Shown piece by piece: positions 54,154 to 63,431 of a stretch of DNA of 64,000 bases (positions within the stretch are counted from its first letter, which is position 1; every line of letters starts with the position of its first letter). Position numbers and translations under genes: made by a program. The notes beneath the pieces were generated by a model. The model searched no databases and was not told where the DNA came from. It saw only the letters and a list, made by a program, of their open reading frames with translations. The stretch is from Herpetosiphon gulosus (GTDB taxonomy: Bacteria > Chloroflexota > Chloroflexia > Chloroflexales > Herpetosiphonaceae), in the NCBI RefSeq assembly GCF_039545135.1, contig NZ_BAABRU010000003.1, positions 62,001 to 126,000 of the forward strand, in the 5' to 3' direction.

Positions 54154-55095
54154 TTATTCGGTCACCGCAGCATAGCGATGTTCTTCGCCCTCATGTTCTT
54201 GGGGAACTTGTTGCTCGCTCACATCGCAATTAAGCCCAATCGTTGCCCAACAATCAAGCAGATCATTGCTCATGTAGTGATGATGCAAATCAAGAAAGTT
54301 GAGGCAACGAATGGCTTGACTGGCGAATAAGGCTTCGGCTCCCACGTCGCTCAAGTTGCCCAACGAAAGATCAAGACAGCCGATCTGTTCAAGAATCGGG
54401 GCATTGACCAGCGCCTGAGCAAGATCATCGGCATATTCGCAATCACGCAACCCTAAAATTTCTAAATTTGGAAAACATTCAGCATCCAAAATTGGCTGCA
54501 AATCAGCAAGCGTCGAATCGCCGCCATAGTAATCGCTACCTAGCCATAGCTCCAAATGTTCAAGCGCTGGCAAATCAGCAGCAACAATCTCACGCACGAC
54601 TTGGGCTGCTAAACCACCAGTCTGAATGACCAAGGCCTTGAGATTTTGGTGCTGAACTGCGTCAAAACTCAACTCCGAGCCACCGCGAATTACCAAATAT
54701 TCAAGTTGCGGGAAGGCCGCCAAGACTGGGGCATAATCGCCTTGGGTAATCCACGAAATTTCCCATTCTTCGTAGGTAAAGTCGCCCACAAACAAGGCTT
54801 TGAGCAAGGGTAAGCGTTCGCGAGCATCGATAATCGTTTCTAACACGAAATCAATATCGCCAGGATCAACCGTGTCGTGCCACCAGCGCCCAAGCACCAA
54901 GCCTGTCGTTTTAGCTGGTTCATTGGTGGCGAGCCACGCATTAAAATAAGCTTCCCATGTTTGAGTGGTAGCCTTGACATCGTAATCATATTGCAAATGC
55001 AGCCGCACCGGATGCTCAATTGGTTCAAATTGTTCTTGTCCATCCCAGTTAGCCATGGTCGAGTCGCCGAAATAGCCAATCCAATCAAAAACCAT
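54154..55095 (-). CDS. STM4015-family leucine-rich-repeat protein
   Basis: A 313-aa cytoplasmic protein with degenerate LRRs: LPLLKALFVGDF, FPQLEYLVIRGG, LPALEHLELWLG and FPNLEILGLRDC (between about residues 80 and 230). The N-terminal module (MVFDWIGYFGDS with WEAYFNAWL) is shared with its neighbour. The family takes its name from a Salmonella gene of unknown function. ATG 55095 has AGAGG upstream. It lies downstream of the frameshifted paralogue on the same strand, a tandem duplication. Confidence 0.85.
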   Translation of the reverse strand: MVFDWIGYFGDSTMANWDGQEQFEPIEHPVRLHLQYDYDVKATTQTWEAYFNAWLATNEPAKTTGLVLGRWWHDTVDPGDIDFVLETIIDARERLPLLKALFVGDFTYEEWEISWITQGDYAPVLAAFPQLEYLVIRGGSELSFDAVQHQNLKALVIQTGGLAAQVVREIVAADLPALEHLELWLGSDYYGGDSTLADLQPILDAECFPNLEILGLRDCEYADDLAQALVNAPILEQIGCLDLSLGNLSDVGAEALFASQAIRCLNFLDLHHHYMSNDLLDCWATIGLNCDVSEQQVPQEHEGEEHRYAAVTE

Positions 55096-55136
55096 ACCTT
55101 ACCTCTTTCTTTGCGCAACAAGCAATCTCACACGAA

Positions 55137-56079
55137 CTACGCTAAGTATTCGCTGATCGCGATCTCGCGTTGTGCTTCATCCTCATTGTCTCCAACAAAT
55201 TGTTGAACGCTAATCTCAACCGCCAGATCAATTGCTGCCCAGCAATCAAGCATATCATCGCTCATATAGTGATGATGCAACACAAGCATATCGAATTTGC
55301 GAATTGATGGACTCCCAAACAAGGCTTCGGCTCCAACATCACTCAAGTTACCCAGCGAAAGATCGAGGATTTTGATCCGCTCAAGAATCGGGGCATTGGC
55401 CAGCGCTTGAGCAAGGTCATCGGCATAGTCACAATTACGTAAGGCTAAAGTTATTAAATTCGGCAAGCCTATGCCATTCAAAATTGGTTGCAAATCAGCA
55501 ACCGTTGAATCGCCGCCATGGTAAGCGCAGCCCAGCCACAGTTCCAAATGCTCTAGCGCTGGCAAATTGGCGGCAGCAAGCTCGCGCACGGCTTGAGCTG
55601 GTAAGCCAGCAGTTTGAACAACCAAGGTTTTGAGCTGTTGATGCTTAATCGCGCCAAAACTTAAACCAGCTCCACCGCGAATCACCAACGATTCAAGTTG
55701 GGGGTAGGCTGCCAAAACTGGCGCATAATTGCCTTGCGTGATGCAGGCAATATCCCATTTTTTATCAGTAACATTGCCAACAAATAGCGCTCTCAGCAGT
55801 GGAAAGCGTTCGTGGGCATTGGCAAGCTGGGCTAAAACATAGTCGGCACTCAGCCGCTCAGCTGGATCATCCCAGTGCCACCAGCGATCCAGCACAATGC
55901 CCGTGGTGTGGGCTGGTTCATCACCTACCAGCCAATCATTGAAAAAAAATCTCCCATGGATCTGGGTCGTCATCTTCGACATAAAAGCGCATGAGATAAT
56001 CATCTGACCGAAAGTGCTCCCAGCCAGATGCGTTGTTTACCGCCAATTCACCGTAGTGGTTTTTCCATTCAAAGATCAT
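55137..56079 (-). pseudogene. STM4015-family paralogue with a frameshift at an 8-bp A/T run
   Basis: The original start is ATG 56079 (GAGG upstream), beginning MIFEWKNHYGE as in the paralogue (MVFDWIGYFGD). This frame ends after 47 codons at TGA 55936-55938. The rest of the protein is in the next frame, intact to 55137. The junction is the A8 run (T8 on the coding strand) at 55942-55949: with seven T the sequence reads WEIFFNDWL, matching the paralogue's WEAYFNAWL. Either the gene is broken, this is a sequencing error, or polymerase slippage restores it. The downstream frame alone, from 56003, would start with a non-homologous N-terminus. Confidence 0.88.
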
Positions 56080-56155
56080 GCCCAAACCTCACAAACAGTA
56101 ATGGCAGACCATAATTGGCCTGCCATCAGCATACGTTGGTTTGTGACAACCAATG

Positions 56156-57793
56156 TCATAGCAGTTGAATCAGCATGAGTTGCGCCAAAATAATTTTGAT
56201 GATTAATGCTAATGGATAAACCGCTGCATAGCCTTGATTTGGCAGCTCGTTGTTGCTTTGTTGCAGGGCAAAACTGAGCAAGGCTGGCTGGGTTTGAAAG
56301 CCCGCTAACATCCCCGTCAAAATGCCCATTGGGATCTTCAGCACTTTGTAGCCAATTGTCAAAATCAACATGGCGATGCTAAACGTAATCGCTGCGCCAA
56401 CCCCAAATAAGAGCAAGCCATTGCTGCTGAATAAGAATTTGACAAAATCGTAGCCTGCGCGTGTGCCAACCCCGGCCAAGAACATCACAATCCCGATTTG
56501 GCGCAGGGTTAAGTTGGTGCTATAGGGCATATTCCAAACCAACGGGCCAGTGCGGTCGAGTGCGCCCAAAATCAACGAAACCACCAATGGCCCGCCAGCA
56601 AAGCCAAGTTTGATGCTCACGCCGCCTGGCAATGGCAGCACCAACGAACCCACAACCAAGCCCAAAACTAGGCCTAAGGTGAAGGTCAAAATATCAACTT
56701 CACTCAAGGCACGATAGGAATCGCCAAAAAAGCGGCTTACTTGGGGAATATCAGCGCGGCGAGCAATCACCCGCACCCGATCGCCCAGTTCCAAACGGGT
56801 ATCGGCGGTTGGCAACATTTCCACATCGCCACGGCGCACCCGGGTAATTGTTGCCCCTAAGACTTGGGGCAAATTCAGTTGTTCTAACCGAATCCCAACA
56901 ATTTTGGGGTTGGAGACGAACATGCGGCGATAATCAAGATCGCGGCGGTCGTTGGAAATATCTTCGGTTTCCTGGCCAAGCACGGCTAGGGCTTTTTCCA
57001 ACACTTCGCTGGCCCCAACAATGCTCACATGATCGCCAAGCATAAATTGGGTTGCGCCCGTCGTAACCGCTACATGACCATCGCGGCGATAACGCCCGAA
57101 AACCATGGGCCAATGATATTTGGCAATCAAGGCTTGGACTGATAAATTGGTGACTTCAGGATTAGTAATTTCAACCGTGCGGCTGGTAATATCGTGATGA
57201 TTGCCAGCTAAATCGTGGCGTGAGGCTAATTCTTTAACATAATCGATGCGCCACAAACGTTGCACAAAAACGATTGCCAGCATCATTGCCACCACACCCA
57301 TGGGGTAGGCAATCGAATAGCCGACAACTGGATCATTGACCACAGCGGCTAATTCTTGCTCGGGCAAGACCGATTTTAAGTATTCAATTGCCGCAGCCAG
57401 CGCTGGCGTGTTGGTGATCGTGCCAGTGAACAGGCCGACGGTCAAAGTTGGTTTAATACTAAAGAACGAATGGGCCAGAATTGCAAACAAATAGGCAATG
57501 ACGATCATCCCACCAATAAAGAGATTATCGCGTAAGCCTTTGCTCTTCCACGAGCGAAAAAACTGATGCCCGCTGCTCAACCCGACGGTGTAGACAAACA
57601 TCACCAAGCCAAATTGATACAGCACTTCCGGCAGTTTTAGGCGCTCGTCGAGCGAGCCAATTGCCAAGCCCACAAACAAAACGGCGGCAACGCCGAGGCG
57701 TACACCGCCGAGATTCAATTGTCCTAAAGGATAGCCAATTGCTGCAACCACAAACAACAGCAATAGTGGATTCGACGCTAGCAAGTCCAACAT
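56156..57793 (-). CDS. AspT/YidE-type membrane transporter with TrkA-C domains
   Basis: A 545-aa transporter of the aspartate:alanine antiporter family. Two five- to six-helix halves (about residues 1-190 and 370-545; conserved GLFTGTITNTPALAAA and GMLAGFQTQPALLSFA) flank two TrkA-C ligand-binding domains (for example QFMLGDHVSIVGASEVLEKA and RLELGDRVRVIARRAD). The substrate cannot be fixed; relatives exchange amino or other carboxylic acids. ATG 57793 has AAAGGA upstream. It appears monocistronic. Confidence 0.88.
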   Translation of the reverse strand: MLDLLASNPLLLLFVVAAIGYPLGQLNLGGVRLGVAAVLFVGLAIGSLDERLKLPEVLYQFGLVMFVYTVGLSSGHQFFRSWKSKGLRDNLFIGGMIVIAYLFAILAHSFFSIKPTLTVGLFTGTITNTPALAAAIEYLKSVLPEQELAAVVNDPVVGYSIAYPMGVVAMMLAIVFVQRLWRIDYVKELASRHDLAGNHHDITSRTVEITNPEVTNLSVQALIAKYHWPMVFGRYRRDGHVAVTTGATQFMLGDHVSIVGASEVLEKALAVLGQETEDISNDRRDLDYRRMFVSNPKIVGIRLEQLNLPQVLGATITRVRRGDVEMLPTADTRLELGDRVRVIARRADIPQVSRFFGDSYRALSEVDILTFTLGLVLGLVVGSLVLPLPGGVSIKLGFAGGPLVVSLILGALDRTGPLVWNMPYSTNLTLRQIGIVMFLAGVGTRAGYDFVKFLFSSNGLLLFGVGAAITFSIAMLILTIGYKVLKIPMGILTGMLAGFQTQPALLSFALQQSNNELPNQGYAAVYPLALIIKIILAQLMLIQLL

Positions 57794-58055
57794 AATGTTC
57801 CTTTCGCAGCGTACAGCCGATCAGGCTGTTTCTCTCGATGCCATCTTAGCATAGCCGAGCCACCCACTTTGCACGGTTGCAGCCTCGCTACGATTATTGT
57901 GAATTTGATAACAAGAAGCGTAGCGCAAGCTTGGTCAAACGTCCCGAAGCTATTCGGCAAACAATTTGTGGTGGGTTGTTCGCGTTGCTCATGGAACAGG
58001 ATGTGCTTTATCGCTAAATTAGCAAAGACGCACATTAGCACAAGGAGTTTATTTC

Positions 58056-58535
58056 ATGACAACCGTTAATAGTCTTTTTGGCAAACCAATTATTGCCCAA
58101 GCGACCGGTGAGCGAATGGCCACGGTGCAGGATGTCGTGCTAGATCAGCCACCAACACGGGTGGTTGCCTTGCTTACCGAACGCGCTGGGCTACTTCGTT
58201 CGGCGCATAGCATCCGTTGGGAACAGGTAATCAGTATTGGTGATGTTGTGGTGGTTGGCGGCGAGACCACCCCAACCTCGGTTAAAGAAGATCCTGAGCT
58301 TGCAGCACTGATCAAGCAAGCTCATCAGATTACTGGCACGAATGTTATCACGGTTGATGGAACCCAGCTTGGGACTATTGCTGATGTTACAATCGATGAG
58401 CGCGGCCAAATTCTTGGGTATGAACTCAAACAAGGTTTATTGCAAGATCTTCGCGGCAGAACTATGCTGCCCGTTGAACAGATTCGTTCATTTGGCAACG
58501 ATGCATTGATTGTTGATCAACCAACAATCGCCTAA
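58056..58535 (+). CDS. PRC-barrel domain protein
   Basis: A 159-aa protein with two PRC-barrel-like repeats (about residues 3-75: GKPIIAQATGERMATVQDVV; about 85-155: IKQAHQITGTNVITVDGTQL). Such domains act in photosynthetic reaction centres, RNA processing and unknown adapters; the role here is unknown. AAGGAG lies nine bases before the ATG. Two hairpins follow. Confidence 0.88.
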   Translation: MTTVNSLFGKPIIAQATGERMATVQDVVLDQPPTRVVALLTERAGLLRSAHSIRWEQVISIGDVVVVGGETTPTSVKEDPELAALIKQAHQITGTNVITVDGTQLGTIADVTIDERGQILGYELKQGLLQDLRGRTMLPVEQIRSFGNDALIVDQPTIA

Positions 58536-58612
58536 ATGATTGGAACCCCTTTTCTGCAAAACAGACGAGGGGATTTTGATTAAAGGCTCAAGCTACAATA
58601 TTAAAACTCACC

Positions 58613-58638
58613 ACCTACCCTTTCACGGGTAGGTTTTT
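58613..58638 (+). terminator. Terminator after the PRC-barrel gene
   Basis: ACCTACCC (58613-58620), a 6-nt loop, GGGTAGGT (58627-58634) and a T run. A weaker hairpin with CCCCT/AGGGG arms lies at 58546-58572. Confidence 0.85.
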
Positions 58639-58793
58639 AATCATTGCTCAATACTTCGCAACAGAAAGCCGATTCAAACCCACATCCCCTACCCGCTACT
58701 TACCTGACAACGAGCCCCTAGCCCTCTATTGTATAATCGTGCTAGCTTTCTCCAGATTGGGGAAACCAACCGAGCTACGTGAAAGGATCGTGT

Positions 58794-59534
58794 GTGCCAC
58801 AGGATTTTAGTGGGCAAGTTGCCCTCGTAACTGGAGCTTCGCGCGGCATTGGAGCCGAAATTAGTCGCCAGCTGGCGCAGCGTGGAGCTGATATCGTGAT
58901 TAATTATCGCAGCAAAGCCGCGCGAGCCGAAGCCGTTGCCAGCGAAATAACTGCGTTTGGCCGAACTGCACTCTTGGCTCAGGCTGATTTAACTCAAATT
59001 AATGATCTGATTACCACCCAAACCCAAATTCAACAAGCCTTTGGCAAACTCGATCTGTTGGTACTCAACGCCAGTGGTGGCCTCGAAAAAGATAAACCCG
59101 CTAGCTACGCCATGGATCTCAATCTCACTGCTCAAGTCCAAACCGTCGAAACGATGTTGCCATTGATGCAAGCTGGCAGTTGCATTGTTTTCGTCACCAG
59201 TCACTGGGCGCATTTCTATGGCGAACGGCCAATCATCGCTGGCTACGAGCCAGTTGCCAGCAGCAAAAAAGCTGGCGAAATGGCGCTCCGCGAACGGATT
59301 GACCAATTTACCCAGCGAGGGATTCATTTTTATGTGGTTAGCGGCGATATGATCGAAGGCACGATCACACCCAAATTGCTTGATCGTGCCCAGCCTGGCT
59401 TTTTGGCTGCCCGTAAAGAACATAACCCTGAGCCAATTCCCACGATTGAAGAATTTGCACAAGCAATTGTTGAAACCGCCGCCGATCGCAGCCAAGCCAA
59501 TGGCCATACCGTTTTCGTTGGGCCGATTATTTAA
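58794..59534 (+). CDS. SDR-family oxidoreductase with atypical active site
   Basis: A 246-aa Rossmann-fold SDR. The NAD(P) motif VTGASRGIGAEISR is near residue 12 and the NASGG motif near 90. The catalytic Ser is in IVFVTSH. The normal Y-x-x-x-K is not present; the equivalent part is YEPVASSKKAGE, with six residues between Tyr and Lys instead of three. It may therefore be altered in activity or bind without turnover. GTG 58794 is chosen because AAAGGA sits six bases upstream; another GTG is at 58779. It ends before a strong terminator. Confidence 0.85.
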   Translation: MPQDFSGQVALVTGASRGIGAEISRQLAQRGADIVINYRSKAARAEAVASEITAFGRTALLAQADLTQINDLITTQTQIQQAFGKLDLLVLNASGGLEKDKPASYAMDLNLTAQVQTVETMLPLMQAGSCIVFVTSHWAHFYGERPIIAGYEPVASSKKAGEMALRERIDQFTQRGIHFYVVSGDMIEGTITPKLLDRAQPGFLAARKEHNPEPIPTIEEFAQAIVETAADRSQANGHTVFVGPII

Positions 59535-59542
59535 ACTGGACT

Positions 59543-59580
59543 AAAAAAACCGCTTGTAAGGCCTAAATCCTTACAAGCGG
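59543..59580 (-). terminator. Terminator between convergent SDR and CHAP genes
   Basis: A 12-bp perfect stem (59550-59561 with 59569-59580). On the minus strand it is followed by TTTTTT, so it ends the CHAP gene transcript. Confidence 0.92.
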
Positions 59581-59601
59581 AAGATCAAACTATTAACAAG
59601 T

Positions 59602-61521
59602 TTAGCGTTGGGCAAGCGGCAAAAATTGTTGATATTGACTAACTTTGTGGATTGTTAATACCCCTTGTGGAGCCAAAGCAACGTTTCCAGCCTGATCGTA
59701 AATATCATAGCCCAACAAAATCAATTGATCACTGACCCCACTCAGATCCCAGGTATATTCATAGGGTGCGGTCGAATCAGTATGAATCACATGCCATTCA
59801 CCATCGTAATGCGCCGTAAAATTCACATGATCAACGCCACTCAAATTATCGCTAGCGGTTCCACGCAATACCAGCGAATCCTGAACGATCACATCATTGG
59901 CTGGCTGAGTATAGCCTCCGGTTGGGGCAACCGTATCTTTATACATAGTCAAAACCCCTTGCGGAGCCAAAGCAACGTTTCCAGCCTGATCGTAAATATC
60001 ATAGCCCAACAAAATCAATTGATCACTGACCCCACTCAGATCCCAAGTATATTCATAGGGTGCGGTCGAATCAGTATGAATCACATGCCATTCACCATCA
60101 TAATGCGCCGTAAAATTCACATGATCAACGCCACTTAAATTATCGCTAGCAGTTCCACGTAAATCAACCGATAGACGGGTTGCACTATCATTTACAGGGT
60201 GGGTATAGCCACCAGTTGGCACAGTTGTGTCAGCGATAAAGTTCCAAGTCGGCGACCAGTCACTTCCAACAGATCCATCGCCAGCTAGCACGCGCCAAGC
60301 ATAGCTCCCTTCGTTTGGTAAGGTTGGTTGCCAATTAGGATTGGTTGTCCAACCCCAAGATTGACTCCAAGACTGATCTGTTTTCCAAATTTCTACGGTA
60401 TAGTCGCGATGCGGATTAGGGTAATTATCAGGATCGCCCATATCTTGCCAGCGTAAGGTTGGATTCAGTCGATTAATCGCGCTTGTATGGCTTGGCTCAA
60501 GCAAACTTGGCGGATTTGGTGCTACATTGGGCGCATAAATAAATACGAGATTTTCATTATTGGTTTGCTGGCTTTGGATCGTAAGAACTCCATTATTACC
60601 ATACTGACAACCCCGCTCATAACTCATATCGCTGATCGTAAAACTACCATTTGCCCCCACTGCCTCAACATACGCGACATGCCCAACCGATCCTGCCCAT
60701 AGATTTTGTCCAATATATACTCCTGGTTGATAGACGGCTATCGCTCCAACCCGTGCCACCGTATCCACTGCAAAGCCTTCTTGGCGGGCTCGATTCCGCC
60801 ACCCAAGCGCGTCACCCCAAGAGTTGCCAATGTCGGGCCGTTTATATTTCGCCCACCATGTACAATTTCCTCCGTTACATGGATAGGTATTTGAGTTCGG
60901 ATCAACCCAGCCGCAACAACTACTGGTTGGACTCTCGGGTGTTATTGCTGGCAATTGGTCGCGTGTGGGCAAACGCGAGACCCTTGAAGGTGCTTTAGCA
61001 TGGGCAAATGATTGTAACAAGGCTAAAAACTCAGTCTGGTGCTGACCACCATCAGTCAAGGGATAGGCAATCCGCACAATCAGGCCATCAAGCTGGGCCA
61101 ACACATTAATTGAGCCGCGTTGGGTTTGGCTTGGTGGATCAATCAGCAGGAGGCTTGGATATCCTAAAAGACTGATCGTCGGAGCAGATTTTACTATCAC
61201 CTGTGGGCTATAGTTGGCCGCATCATAGCGTTTATACCAGGCAGTCAAGTCAAGCTCTTTAGCCTGAAACCATGTGTCAATCATAAATTGGGTCGATGCG
61301 CCATCACGAGGAGCTACGATTAATCGTTGCTGGATGTGATGTGGTTCTGGATTGGAATGGATCGCAATCACGCTTTGATCTAAAGTCCAATCGTGAGGAT
61401 ACTGCCAAATAAGGCCTGTGAGTGTATCGTGATAGGAATTTATTTGGTCAACGGCGGCTGAAACCTGGGAGCTCCCTAGCAAGAGCAACACAAGAACCAA
61501 TTGATTCAAACGCCTCATCAT
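59602..61521 (-). CDS. Secreted CHAP-domain protein with duplicated Ig-like modules
   Basis: A 639-aa exported protein. Signal peptide (LVLVLLLLGSSQVSAA); a domain of about 160 residues like PsbP (GLIWQYPHDWTLDQ); a CHAP amidase/peptidase domain (about 200-310) with Cys in GGNCTWWAKY (about 217) and His in SVGHVAYVE (about 277); an FN3-like part; then Ig-like modules, of which the last two are identical over about 70 residues. It ends in QQFLPLAQR. It should cut peptidoglycan cross-bridges, in self-remodelling or prey lysis. AAGGAGG precedes the ATG pair at 61521. Confidence 0.88.
   Translation of the reverse strand: MMRRLNQLVLVLLLLGSSQVSAAVDQINSYHDTLTGLIWQYPHDWTLDQSVIAIHSNPEPHHIQQRLIVAPRDGASTQFMIDTWFQAKELDLTAWYKRYDAANYSPQVIVKSAPTISLLGYPSLLLIDPPSQTQRGSINVLAQLDGLIVRIAYPLTDGGQHQTEFLALLQSFAHAKAPSRVSRLPTRDQLPAITPESPTSSCCGWVDPNSNTYPCNGGNCTWWAKYKRPDIGNSWGDALGWRNRARQEGFAVDTVARVGAIAVYQPGVYIGQNLWAGSVGHVAYVEAVGANGSFTISDMSYERGCQYGNNGVLTIQSQQTNNENLVFIYAPNVAPNPPSLLEPSHTSAINRLNPTLRWQDMGDPDNYPNPHRDYTVEIWKTDQSWSQSWGWTTNPNWQPTLPNEGSYAWRVLAGDGSVGSDWSPTWNFIADTTVPTGGYTHPVNDSATRLSVDLRGTASDNLSGVDHVNFTAHYDGEWHVIHTDSTAPYEYTWDLSGVSDQLILLGYDIYDQAGNVALAPQGVLTMYKDTVAPTGGYTQPANDVIVQDSLVLRGTASDNLSGVDHVNFTAHYDGEWHVIHTDSTAPYEYTWDLSGVSDQLILLGYDIYDQAGNVALAPQGVLTIHKVSQYQQFLPLAQR
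59661..60159 (-). repeat. Duplicated Ig-like coding module, 294-bp period
   Basis: 59661-59865 and 59955-60159 differ at only five positions by my count, all synonymous. It reflects a recent duplication or gene conversion. Confidence 0.9.
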
Positions 61522-61541
61522 TGAAAATTCCTCCTTAACAA

Positions 61542-63317
61542 TTAACGGCTGATGGCAGGCAAGAATGTTTGGAGAATTGGCACAGTAAAGATCTCTTCTT
61601 CGGTAATGCTAGCGCTACACCCTTCGCTATTACAGCTTCGCACCCGCACATCTTGCAGCAAGGGACTATCAATAACAATCTCGGTTGCCTGAGTTACAAC
61701 CACCTGAATAGGAGGATTATTATCACCAGTTTGTCGTTTTTTTGAAGCATTGAGTTGACTATATTGCACAAAATAGTGAGTTGCACCGGTCACAGCATCC
61801 CACTGAATATGGGTCGTTTGGGCATTACTTGTTACAGTTGCAACTGGGCTAAATCCGGCAGGTACGCTTCCATAAATATAGCCCTCATTCAAGGCAAACT
61901 GATAGCCCGCATTGCGTGCATCAGTTGCTCCCGCCGATGAACTCGTCGTAAAGTTATCGCCTCGGCCACTATGCCAAAACAGCTCCAAAGGTCGTAGACC
62001 AACACCATTGGTTGGCAAAACATAGCCTTCAATTCGCACAAACGTGTAGCCTGCTGCCAAGGCCGCCGCCTCACCAGATGCAGTTGCCGTCACATAATTA
62101 TCTTGGCGGTTAGCATTCCAAAACAATTTCAGTGGCACTGTATCTGGTAGGGGATCAGCGAAAACATAGCCTTCAGTTCGTACAAAGCTATAGCCGGCTG
62201 CTTGGGCCGAAGCAATTCCCTCAGCAGTAGCAGTGGTAAAATTGTCACCGCGATTTGCTTGCCAGTAGAGTTGGAGTGGCCGCGCGGCAAAAACATAGCC
62301 TTCAATCCGCACAAAACTATAGCCTGCGGCCAAAGCCGATTGCTCTCCTTCAGCTGTCGAAGTTGTAAAATTATCTTGGCGAGCTGAACTCCAAAATAAT
62401 TTCAACGGCACAGTATGTTGTTGAGGAGTAGGGTAAATGTAGCCTTCAGTTCGCACAAAACTATAGCCAGCATTCACCGCATCATTGATGCCAGCCGTCG
62501 TCGCCACAACAATATTATCGCCCCGATCACTATGCCAATATTGCTGGAGCGGGATTCGACCTGCTGCTGAATGGCTAAATACAAAGCCTTCGGTTCGAGC
62601 AGAGGCATAACCAGCCGCAGCCGCAGAGATTTCTCCTTGTAGGCTAGCCGTTGTAAAATTATCTTCGCGTGCACCCTGCCAAAATAAACGCAACGGGCGA
62701 TAATTAGCCGTCGTGCCGGCAAAATTCCAACGGGGTGAGTGAATCCAGCCACGAGCATTACCAACAATCGTATAGCCGCCATTCACACGCCGTAATTGGA
62801 AGGATTGACGAAACATTGGCTGAGCACTCGAGGTCCAAGCATTTTGCTGAATAACCTCAACTTGGTTAGCACTGACCATGCTCACAATTGCCACATGCCC
62901 ATGTGGATTGCCAGTGACTGGCGGAAAAACCACAATATCACCCAATTGAGGAAGCTGCGTGCTGCCATTCGCATGGAAGGTAAGATCTTCAAATTGCGCT
63001 CGGCCAGGAATAAACTCCATTTGATAGGCCGAGGCTACCGCCCAGCGCGAAGGGTAACCTAAACGCATAGCATACAAACGCTGAATTAATTCAACACATT
63101 GATATTGAAGACCATAGGTGCCCTGATTGCCGGGGTCGCCTGATCGAAGTGGGTAAATAACCTCAACACCCATACCATTTAACCAAGCATTTCCAGTTAG
63201 CATAATTCGTTCAGCCCCGATCGGGCTAGCCTCAGCCCTCTGTGCGACCCCAACAAGTGAAGTTAAACCAATGAGTAGCCCAACTATAATCAACCAACGC
63301 GAGATAATCACACCCAT
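61542..63317 (-). CDS. Secreted CHAP protein with DUF5648-like repeats
   Basis: A 591-aa exported protein. Signal peptide (WLIIVGLLIGLTSLVGVA). CHAP domain at about residues 40-190: Cys in YQCVELIQRLY (about 73) and His in PHGHVAIV (about 140). Then seven copies of a roughly 40-residue repeat (PLKLFW...DNFTTA...AGYSFVRTEGYVF, about 200-490), similar to DUF5648, and an FN3-like end. It finishes with QTFLPAISR. A wall-active enzyme with a repeat-based binding region is likely. The start at 63317 has AAAGGAG upstream; the frame to 63407 lacks support. It is 20 bp upstream of the other CHAP gene, so the pair is co-transcribed. Confidence 0.87.
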   Translation of the reverse strand: MGVIISRWLIIVGLLIGLTSLVGVAQRAEASPIGAERIMLTGNAWLNGMGVEVIYPLRSGDPGNQGTYGLQYQCVELIQRLYAMRLGYPSRWAVASAYQMEFIPGRAQFEDLTFHANGSTQLPQLGDIVVFPPVTGNPHGHVAIVSMVSANQVEVIQQNAWTSSAQPMFRQSFQLRRVNGGYTIVGNARGWIHSPRWNFAGTTANYRPLRLFWQGAREDNFTTASLQGEISAAAAGYASARTEGFVFSHSAAGRIPLQQYWHSDRGDNIVVATTAGINDAVNAGYSFVRTEGYIYPTPQQHTVPLKLFWSSARQDNFTTSTAEGEQSALAAGYSFVRIEGYVFAARPLQLYWQANRGDNFTTATAEGIASAQAAGYSFVRTEGYVFADPLPDTVPLKLFWNANRQDNYVTATASGEAAALAAGYTFVRIEGYVLPTNGVGLRPLELFWHSGRGDNFTTSSSAGATDARNAGYQFALNEGYIYGSVPAGFSPVATVTSNAQTTHIQWDAVTGATHYFVQYSQLNASKKRQTGDNNPPIQVVVTQATEIVIDSPLLQDVRVRSCNSEGCSASITEEEIFTVPILQTFLPAISR

Positions 63318-63431
63318 CGAATGGCTCCTTTCAATAAACCCAATATCGAAAATCCATAAGCCCAATTGTTGGCACGATAAGCTGGGCAAACAGGCAATTG
63401 GCTTCAACGCTGCCTGTTTGCTCAGTCTTGA

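Noticed and set aside
59665-60138. Long plus-strand frame opposite the Ig-like modules
   Set aside because: It mirrors the duplicated minus-strand coding sequence and has no independent support.
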